Made by a program: the position numbers and the translations under genes
Shown: one piece after another, positions 57,963 to 64,000 of the stretch
How the letters are laid out: each line of letters opens with the position of its first letter
How positions within the stretch are numbered: position 1 is the stretch's first letter
Notes under the pieces: generated by a model
Seen by the model: the letters and a program-made list of their open reading frames with translations, nothing else
What the model was told of the DNA's origin: nothing
The model's database searches: none
Assembly: GCF_018131105.1 (NCBI RefSeq)
Contig: NZ_JAFCJI010000001.1
Location: 4,004,001 to 4,068,000 of the forward strand
DNA from: Bradyrhizobium manausense
GTDB taxonomy: Bacteria; Pseudomonadota; Alphaproteobacteria; Rhizobiales; Xanthobacteraceae
Reading direction: 5' to 3'
DNA: 64,000 nucleotides

Positions 57963-58241
57963 GTGAGAGTCATTCGTGTTCTTGCCATCGCGCTGACGGT
58001 CGGGATCGGCATGGGGTCGACGGCGATGGCCGACGGCTTCAAGAACTGCACCAAGCTCGACAAGGCGTCGTGGAAGCCGGCCACCGAGGCTGAAGCCAAG
58101 GCCAAGGCCTTGGGCTATGAGGTGCGCCGTTCCAAGATCGAAGGCTCGTGCTATGAGGTCTATGGCGTCAAGGAAGGCAAGCTTTACGAGTTGTTCTACA
58201 GCCCTGAAGATCTCAGCCTGAAGCACACGATCGCCAAGTAA
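57963..58241 (+). CDS. Periplasmic PepSY-like small protein
   Basis: A 92-residue protein with a signal peptide (VIRVLAIALTVGIGMGSTAMA) and a PepSY-like domain: ATEAEAKAKALGYEVRRSKIEGSCYEVYGVKEGKLYELFYSPE. Two cysteines (in FKNCTKL and GSCYEV) may form a disulfide. PepSY proteins often occur with cytochrome b561, as here, with a 9-bp gap. GTG start at 57963 follows GAGGAG. Confidence 0.85.
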   Translation: MRVIRVLAIALTVGIGMGSTAMADGFKNCTKLDKASWKPATEAEAKAKALGYEVRRSKIEGSCYEVYGVKEGKLYELFYSPEDLSLKHTIAK

Positions 58242-58250
58242 GGGCCCGGC

Positions 58251-58832
58251 TTGAACGACAAAGCAGTGCGAGACGCGCGCGGGGTGTCCAATCGGACCCC
58301 CGCGGATCGAACGGTCGCGGTCTGGGACCTTCCCCTCCGCCTCTGGCACTGGGTTCTCGCGGCGTGCGTCCTGGCCGCGTGGTTCACGCCGACCGTCTAC
58401 GACAGTCTTCATCGCATCGTCGGCTATGCTGTCATCGGGCTTCTCGTCTTTCGCCTGATCTGGGGTTTCAGGGGCAGCCGCTATTCGCGCTTTCGCATGA
58501 TCGGTGTCAGGCTTCGTGCCGCGCCATCCTACCTGTGGAATCTGCGCCGCGGCATCACCGGCCGCTATATCGGGCTCAATCCCGCCGGCACGTTGATGCT
58601 GGTGGCGCTGCTGCTGTCACTCGCCGTCTCCGCGATCACGGGCGCGCTGTCGGTGACAGTCACCTTCTTCGGCGTCTGGTGGATCGAGGACACCCACGCC
58701 TACGCATCGGACGCCGTCATCGTCCTCGTCGTGCTGCACATCGTCGGCGTGGTGGCGATGGGCCTGCTACAGCGCGAGAACCTGATCCGCGCCATGATTT
58801 CCGGACGGAAGCACATCCGTCGGCACCAATGA
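58251..58832 (+). CDS. Cytochrome b561-type membrane protein
   Basis: A 193-residue protein with four hydrophobic helices and heme-binding histidines: VWDLPLRLWHWVLAACVLAAWF, DSLHRIVGYAVIGLLVFRLIWGF, and EDTHAYASDAVIVLVVLHIVGVVAMG. It is typical of the diheme b561/NiFe hydrogenase b-type family paired with PepSY or soluble cytochromes. TTG start at 58251. Electron donor and acceptor are unknown. Confidence 0.92.
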   Translation: MNDKAVRDARGVSNRTPADRTVAVWDLPLRLWHWVLAACVLAAWFTPTVYDSLHRIVGYAVIGLLVFRLIWGFRGSRYSRFRMIGVRLRAAPSYLWNLRRGITGRYIGLNPAGTLMLVALLLSLAVSAITGALSVTVTFFGVWWIEDTHAYASDAVIVLVVLHIVGVVAMGLLQRENLIRAMISGRKHIRRHQ

Positions 58833-58837
58833 AATTA

Positions 58838-58860
58838 GGCCGCGCCACCGAGTCGCGGCC
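58838..58860 (+). terminator. Hairpin after cytochrome b561 gene
   Basis: GGCCGCG and CGCGGCC form a 7-bp stem with a 9-nt loop six bp past the stop. No T-run follows, so the call is weak. Confidence 0.35.
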
Positions 58861-59042
58861 TCGCGCACCCGCGTAGTTTCACGGAAATTCTTACCAGGTT
58901 ACCCGCAAGGAGCGCCGGCTGGCGTCATTGCCGCGCAACGTTTACCCCGCGATAGGCATGCAACTGGGCATTGCGGAAAATTAACGCGGAACAAGCCCGA
59001 CCCGATCAATCCTCGGTAGCATTGACGAGGGAGCGGTAGTGC

Positions 59043-61544
59043 ATGTTCCGCGTTTTTTCCTGCCTGACGGCCGAGCACGATTGGCGGCTCGTCGTGCTCG
59101 CTGGCCTGGTTTGCTTCGCTGCAAGCATCGTCGCCGTCAGCATCTTTCATCGCGCGATCGCGTCGCGCGCCTGGACGCGGCTGATCTGGATTGCGATCGC
59201 CGGAGCCGCCATCGGCTACGGAATCTGGGCGACGCACTTCGTCGCAATGCTTGCCTACGAGCCCGGCGTCTCGACCGGCTACGGCCTTGTCCTGACGGCG
59301 CTGTCGCTCGCCGCGGCGATGATTCTGACGTCGGTCGGGTTCGGAGTTGCCGTCAGCAATTCCGGCCGCTGGCGCGCAGCTGCCGGCGGCGGCATCATCG
59401 GCGCCGGCATCGCAAGCATGCACTATATCGGCATGTGGGCCCTCGAAGTGCCGGGTCGTGTGACCTGGTCGCCGGGGCTGGTGCTCGTCTCGATCTGCCT
59501 CGGCATGGTGCTTGGCTATGCGGCGCTTGCCGTGGCCATGGGCCGCAAGGACAAGCGGGGGACCCTCGCCGCGGCGCTGCTGCTGACGCTCGCCATCGTG
59601 TCGCATCATTTCACGGCCATGGGCGCCGTGCAGATCGTTCCCGACCCGACGCTGGAAAACGACACGTTGTCGCTTTCGCCGAACTTCCTCGCCGTTGCGA
59701 TTGCGGGTGTGGCCCTGTCGGTGCTCGGGATGAGCTTCGTCGGCGTCCTGGCGGATCGTCGCCTCGCGACAAGAACCAGCAGATTCGAGGAAATCATCAG
59801 CGAACTTTCGCGCGCCAGGCAACAGGTGGAAGAGTCGCAACAGGAGATCCAGGACCAGAAGCTCAGGCTGGATACGGCCATCAACAACATGGTCGAGGCC
59901 TTGTGCATGTTCGATGCGGAGAAGCGGCTTGTCGTCTGCAACGAACGTTATGCCCGGCTCTACCGATTGCCGCCGGAGCTGCTGAGAACAGGGACCCCGC
60001 ACGCCGACATCATCAGACATCGCGTCCTGACTGGCATCCTCAAGAGCGACACCAGCGAGGGCGCCGCCGCGCAATTCCTCTCGAAACTGGCCGCGCTGCC
60101 GTTCGATGCAGTATCGAGCAGAATCGACGAGTTCACGGACGGCCGGTTGATCTGCGTGACGCGGCAGCCAATGGCCGGGGGCGGATGGGTGGCCACGCAT
60201 CTCGATGTTACCGAGCAACGCCGGTCCGAGGCCAAGATCGCTCATATGGCGCAACACGATGCGTTGACCGATTTGCCAAATCGCGTGCTGCTGCGGGAGC
60301 GGATGGAGCATGCACTTGCCGTCACGCGCAATGGCGGCCTCGATCTGGCGGTGCTCATGCTCGACCTCGACCGGTTCAAGGAGGTCAACGATACGCTGGG
60401 ACATCCGGCGGGCGATTCCCTGTTGCGCGCCGTCGCCGCGCGTCTGCGCGAATGCACCACGGAGACCGCGTTGATTGCCCGATTGGGCGGCGATGAGTTC
60501 GCCGTGATCGATTACGTGACCAATCCGGCCGTTGAAGCGGCCGCCCTCGCCGAGAACATCAGAAAGGCGCTTTGCGAGCCCTTCGATCTCGACGATCATC
60601 GCGTCACGGTCGGCACCAGCATCGGCATTGCCATCGCGCCGCGCGATGGCGACGATTCAGACGTGCTCATGAAGGGCGCGGATCTCGCACTCTACTCGGC
60701 CAAGAGCGGTGGACGCGGTGCATTCCGCTTCTTCGAGCCGGAACTCGACGAGCTCATGCATGCGCGACGCAACCTCGAGCGCGACATGCGGGATGCGCTT
60801 GCCGGCGGCGAATTCGAGCTGCACTACCAGCCGTTCGTCAGTACCGCGACCGGTGAGCTCCGCGGGTTCGAAGCCCTGCTACGCTGGCATCACCCGCGGC
60901 GGGGCCTGGTCATGCCCGGCGAATTCATTCCGCTCGCGGAGGAGGCCGGCCTGATCGTGCCGCTGGGAGAATGGATCTTGCGGACCGCCTGCAGCGAAGC
61001 CGCCAAATGGCCCGCCCATCTCAGGATCGCGATCAACCTGTCCCCGGCCCAATTCAGGAGCAAGGAGCTGGTCCCTGTGATCGTCGGCGCACTGGCGAGT
61101 TCGGGAGTCGCGCCACACCGGCTCGAGCTCGAGGTGACCGAGACGGTCATCATGCACGACAGCGAAGCCGTCTTCGCAACACTTGGTCAACTGCGCGAGC
61201 TCGGCGTGCGAATCGCGCTGGACGACTTCGGCACCGGCTATTCATCGTTGAGCTTTCTGCAGAGATTCCCGTTCGACAAGATCAAGGTCGACCGCAGCTT
61301 CGTCAACGAGTTGTCCAGCGCGAGCGCGGATGCGCACCATCTCGCGCGAGCAGTCGTTCGTTTCGCGGTCAGCCTCGGCAAGACGACGACTGCCGAAGGC
61401 GTCGAGACGAAGGAGCAGCTCGATATCCTGCGTGAAGAAGGCTGCGCCGAAACGCAAGGCTATTTTTTCGGCCGGCCGATGCCTGCATCCGGCATCACGA
61501 AAATGCTGAGGCGAGGCATCCGGGCAGCCGTCCGCGCGGCGTGA
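59043..61544 (+). CDS. MHYT-PAS-GGDEF-EAL cyclic di-GMP signalling protein
   Basis: An 833-residue membrane protein. The MHYT sensor (about 1-235) has seven hydrophobic helices with three motif copies: ATHFVAMLAY, SMHYIGMWAL and SHHFTAMGAV, expected to bind a metal or gas. A coiled coil, PAS (about 275-390), GGDEF with LGGDEF intact, and EAL with FEALLRWHHP, LDDFGTGYSSL and TTAEGVET follow. Both catalytic sites look complete, so the protein could make and degrade c-di-GMP. No RxxD I-site is visible before GGDEF. Confidence 0.94.
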   Translation: MFRVFSCLTAEHDWRLVVLAGLVCFAASIVAVSIFHRAIASRAWTRLIWIAIAGAAIGYGIWATHFVAMLAYEPGVSTGYGLVLTALSLAAAMILTSVGFGVAVSNSGRWRAAAGGGIIGAGIASMHYIGMWALEVPGRVTWSPGLVLVSICLGMVLGYAALAVAMGRKDKRGTLAAALLLTLAIVSHHFTAMGAVQIVPDPTLENDTLSLSPNFLAVAIAGVALSVLGMSFVGVLADRRLATRTSRFEEIISELSRARQQVEESQQEIQDQKLRLDTAINNMVEALCMFDAEKRLVVCNERYARLYRLPPELLRTGTPHADIIRHRVLTGILKSDTSEGAAAQFLSKLAALPFDAVSSRIDEFTDGRLICVTRQPMAGGGWVATHLDVTEQRRSEAKIAHMAQHDALTDLPNRVLLRERMEHALAVTRNGGLDLAVLMLDLDRFKEVNDTLGHPAGDSLLRAVAARLRECTTETALIARLGGDEFAVIDYVTNPAVEAAALAENIRKALCEPFDLDDHRVTVGTSIGIAIAPRDGDDSDVLMKGADLALYSAKSGGRGAFRFFEPELDELMHARRNLERDMRDALAGGEFELHYQPFVSTATGELRGFEALLRWHHPRRGLVMPGEFIPLAEEAGLIVPLGEWILRTACSEAAKWPAHLRIAINLSPAQFRSKELVPVIVGALASSGVAPHRLELEVTETVIMHDSEAVFATLGQLRELGVRIALDDFGTGYSSLSFLQRFPFDKIKVDRSFVNELSSASADAHHLARAVVRFAVSLGKTTTAEGVETKEQLDILREEGCAETQGYFFGRPMPASGITKMLRRGIRAAVRAA

Positions 61545-61556
61545 ACCCTCGCATCC

Positions 61557-62234
61557 CTACTGCAATGGTGGATCGCCGCTGGTGCGCTTCTTGGCGAGGT
61601 CCATCTCGGTGACCGCGATCAGGATCTCGGCGCGTGTCTTCAGGTCAGGCGCTTCCAGCATCGCCTGCTTCTCGGCCGGGCCGTAGGGCGACATCATCGC
61701 CAGCGCATTGACCAGCGCCTCGTTGGGCGCGCTCTCGACACCTTCCCAATCGACCTTGAGATTGTTGGCCTTCAGGAAATCCGCCAGCGCCACCAGCAGC
61801 GCCTCGCGGTTGACCTCGTCCTCGCCTATGCGCGCGGTGAAATCGTCCGTGAAGGCGAAGAAATCGACCTTGCACTGCCGGTAGGCCGTGAGCACCTCGA
61901 GCTCCTCGACCACCTTGAAGCGCGCAACGCCGGTAAGCTCGAGGATGTAGCGGCCGTCACCGGATTCGGCGAGCTGGGTGATGCGGCCGACGCAGCCGAC
62001 GCGGAATAATGTCGGCTTGTCGGAATTCTTCGGCGAATGCGCCACGTCAGGCTGGATCATGCCGATCAGGCGATGACCGTCGCGGAAGCAATCGTCGACC
62101 ATCGAAAGATAGCGCGGCTCGAAGATGTTGAGCGGCATCTGCCCGCGCGGCAGCAGCAGCGCGCCCGGCAGCGGAAACACGGGAAGGATTTCCGGAAGGT
62201 CGGCGGGGCCGCGATATTCGATGTTGATCGGCAT
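61557..62234 (-). CDS. LON-substrate-binding-domain protein
   Basis: A 225-residue protein of the peptidase S16/Lon N-terminal (LON-SB) type without ATPase or protease domains: LPVFPLPGALLLPRGQMPLNIFEPRY, DGRYILELTGVARFKV and the C-terminal helical part ending in KTRAEILIAVTEMDLA. Function of stand-alone LON proteins is not settled. A copy of repeat family 1 separates it from the CnoX-like gene upstream. Confidence 0.92.
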   Translation of the reverse strand: MPINIEYRGPADLPEILPVFPLPGALLLPRGQMPLNIFEPRYLSMVDDCFRDGHRLIGMIQPDVAHSPKNSDKPTLFRVGCVGRITQLAESGDGRYILELTGVARFKVVEELEVLTAYRQCKVDFFAFTDDFTARIGEDEVNREALLVALADFLKANNLKVDWEGVESAPNEALVNALAMMSPYGPAEKQAMLEAPDLKTRAEILIAVTEMDLAKKRTSGDPPLQ

Positions 62235-62252
62235 CTGGTCCCCGCGTGGCTA

Positions 62253-62301
62253 GAGCATGATCCGGAAAAGTGTGAAGCGGTTTTCCGACAAGATCATGCT
62301 C
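62253..62301 (+). repeat. 49-bp palindromic repeat, family 1 copy B
   Basis: GAGCATGATC...GATCATGCTC with inner GGAAAA/TTTTCC arms. It is the reverse-oriented partner of 1396-1444 and lies between two leftward genes. Confidence 0.85.
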
Positions 62302-62316
62302 CGAAATGACCTGCGC

Positions 62317-63237
62317 TTACGAAAACAGGACCGTCGACAAGCGCTTTCGACCCTCGACGGTTGCATCATCCGCGCCGCCCCAGGCCTCGAAGAACTGCAC
62401 CAGTTGCTTGCGGGCGCCGTCGTCGTTCCATTTGCGGTCGCGCTTGACGATCGCGAGCAGCTGCTCGGTGGCGGCCGCGCGGTCGCCCTTCGCGTTCAGC
62501 GCGGTGGCAAGGTCGAACCGCGCCTGATGATCGAGCGGGTTTGCGGCGACTTTCTGTTCGAGCTCGGCAACGGGTCCCAGCTGCTCGGCCTGCTCGGCGA
62601 GGTCGATCGCGGTCTGCACGGCCTTCACGGCCGGGTCGTTGCGCTTGGATTCCGGCACCATGGCCAGCGTCTGCTTGGCCTGCTCCATCGCGCCCGAGAC
62701 GGCGTAGCATTTTGCGAGGCCCGCGAGCGCCGCGATGTTGGTGGCGTCATGCTGGAGTGCTTCCGCGTAGATCTGCGCGGCCGCCGCGGCATCGCCTTCG
62801 GCGAGCACGGCATCGGCTTCCTGCACGATCTCGGCAACATTGACCTCGCCCGGCGCGGTCACGCCCTTGGTCAGCTTCTCGATGAAGGCGTTGAGCTGGC
62901 TCTCCGGCACCGCGCCCATGAAGCCGTCGGCGGGCTGGCCGTTGACGAAGGCGATCACGGCCGGGATCGACTGGATGCCCATCTGGCCCGGGATCGCCGG
63001 ATGCTGGTCGATGTTCATCTTGACCAGCTTGACCTTGCCCTTGGCGGCCTTGACCGCCTTTTCGAGCAGGGGGGTGAGCTGCTTGCAGGGGCCACACCAC
63101 TCCGCCCAGAAGTCGATCAGCACCGGCTGGCGCTTCGATTCCTCGATGACGTCCTTCACGAAGGTCTGGGTGGTGGTGTCCTTGATCAGATCGGCCGCAG
63201 CCGGGCCCGCTCCGTTACCCTGGTCGATGATCGTCAC
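62317..63237 (-). CDS. CnoX-like thioredoxin with TPR domain
   Basis: A 306-residue protein with an N-terminal thioredoxin domain (FWAEWCGPCKQL, Cys48 and Cys51) and a C-terminal TPR-like helical domain (about 130-306), as in E. coli CnoX/YbbN. CnoX is a chaperone-redoxin that protects proteins from hypochlorous-acid stress and delivers them to GroEL. The intact CGPC suggests redox activity, unlike E. coli where one Cys is lost. Neighbour relations with the LON protein are conserved in Alphaproteobacteria. Confidence 0.93.
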   Translation of the reverse strand: MTIIDQGNGAGPAAADLIKDTTTQTFVKDVIEESKRQPVLIDFWAEWCGPCKQLTPLLEKAVKAAKGKVKLVKMNIDQHPAIPGQMGIQSIPAVIAFVNGQPADGFMGAVPESQLNAFIEKLTKGVTAPGEVNVAEIVQEADAVLAEGDAAAAAQIYAEALQHDATNIAALAGLAKCYAVSGAMEQAKQTLAMVPESKRNDPAVKAVQTAIDLAEQAEQLGPVAELEQKVAANPLDHQARFDLATALNAKGDRAAATEQLLAIVKRDRKWNDDGARKQLVQFFEAWGGADDATVEGRKRLSTVLFS

Positions 63238-63511
63238 GGGATCCCCTCGTCTGATGTCTGGAATGGCGGGTCTTTAGCACGTCGCCATCACATATGCTTC
63301 GTTACAGGCCCTAAAATTGGGCCGGGACGGCCGAATTTCAATGCATGGCAGCCGATTCGGCGGTTCCGGGCCGATTTCGGTCGGTTTGGCCGGGATCGGG
63401 CTCATATTGGGGCTCCGAATACGAGATGATGCTGCCGGTAGCTGTTGCATTCGCCTCCCGCTTTTGGCATACGACAGCCGTTGCCGGCGCGTCACGCGAC
63501 CGACACAGGAT

Positions 63512-63586
<75 letters not shown>

Positions 63587-63662
63587 ATTTTTCCCAAAGC
63601 ATCCAGCCAGATCCGGTCGGACCGTGGTTTTCCACGCCGCTGGCGGCTGGCTTGGGTCTGAC

Positions 63663-64000
63663 ATGACAATTCTGGTCACTGGCAGTGCCGGCCACCTCGG
63701 CGAGGCGATCCTCCGGACGCTCCGGCGTCGCGGCTCACCTGCGCGCGGGATCGATCTGAAGACATCGCCCTTCACCGATGTCGTCGGCTCGATCGTCGAT
63801 CGCGCCTTCGTCCGGGCGCAGATGGACGGCGTCACTACCGTCATCCACGCCGCGACGCTGCACAAGCCGCATGTGGCGACCCACAGCAAGCGGGCCTTTG
63901 TCGACACCAATGTCACCGGCACGCTCAATCTGCTCGAGGCGGCCAGCATCGTCGGCGTGACCAGCTTCGTCCTCACCAGCACCACCAGTGCCTTCGGTTC
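63663..64000 (+). CDS. NAD-dependent epimerase/dehydratase, 5' part
   Basis: Extended SDR protein cut by the window edge after about 112 residues. The N-terminal ILVTGSAGHLGEAILRTLRRRG is the cofactor-binding glycine motif, followed by VIHAATLHKPHVATHSKRAFVDTNVTGTLNLLEAA and LTSTTSAFG, the latter aligning with the catalytic Ser/Thr region. Substrate cannot be read. It begins 76 bp after the tRNA. Confidence 0.88.
   Translation, partial: MTILVTGSAGHLGEAILRTLRRRGSPARGIDLKTSPFTDVVGSIVDRAFVRAQMDGVTTVIHAATLHKPHVATHSKRAFVDTNVTGTLNLLEAASIVGVTSFVLTSTTSAFG

Noticed and set aside
58899..60599. 566-codon minus-strand frame
   Set aside because: It is antisense to the MHYT-PAS-GGDEF-EAL gene and has no recognisable motif.

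Overview
The window is a gene-dense, high-GC stretch of an alphaproteobacterial chromosome. Protein sequences, gene order and the small palindromic repeats fit Bradyrhizobium or a close relative in Nitrobacteraceae; this placement is from recognition, not a database search. I see no phage, IS element, CRISPR array or foreign island. Most genes are housekeeping.

Left part (1-19045), mostly minus strand: the end of a ComM/YifB ATPase gene, a small secreted protein, a hybrid histidine kinase, then a leftward histidine and CoA operon (hisB, DUF2628 protein, hisH, hisA, hisF, hisE, coaA). Next is a rightward hslV-DUF2585-hslU proteolysis operon and a membrane protein of unknown function. Two leftward groups follow, separated by secB: Tim44-like, mltA and Smr; then PPDK-regulatory kinase, maf, coaE and dnaQ. 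The latter order is the one known beside the Caulobacter and Rickettsia replication origins.

Origin/segregation core (about 19046-28130): the 460-bp gap between the PPDK-regulatory gene and hemJ has a cluster of four GANTC sites, a CtrA-like box and near-consensus DnaA boxes, and is my candidate chromosomal oriC. To its right run hemJ, rho (with a C-rich G-poor leader), mnmE, mnmG, rsmG, parA and parB. Four perfect parS sites (GTTTCACGTGAAAC) flank mnmG.

Middle (28160-45425): holA, lptE, leuS; two diguanylate cyclases; a YggS protein; a hydratase-like protein; an L,D-transpeptidase; a CenR/OtpR-like response regulator with a stand-alone cyclic-nucleotide-binding protein; xthA; lolA, ftsK and an aminotransferase; and a GFA-family protein.

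Nitrogen region (45500-50865): two glnK-amtB modules in the same orientation, separated by an arsR-SRPBCC-clpP cassette whose promoter overlaps a perfect 28-bp palindrome and seems to give a leaderless arsR mRNA.

Right part (51107-64000): a GYF_2 membrane protein, tesB, a UbiH-type hydroxylase, a Trm112-like protein, a TetR regulator divergent from a four-gene lipid/acyl-CoA-type operon with two matching operator palindromes, a PepSY-cytochrome b561 pair, an MHYT-PAS-GGDEF-EAL protein, a LON-domain protein, a CnoX-like thioredoxin, tRNA-Gly(GCC), and the start of an epimerase gene cut by the window edge. At least five families of intergenic palindromic repeats are scattered through the window.
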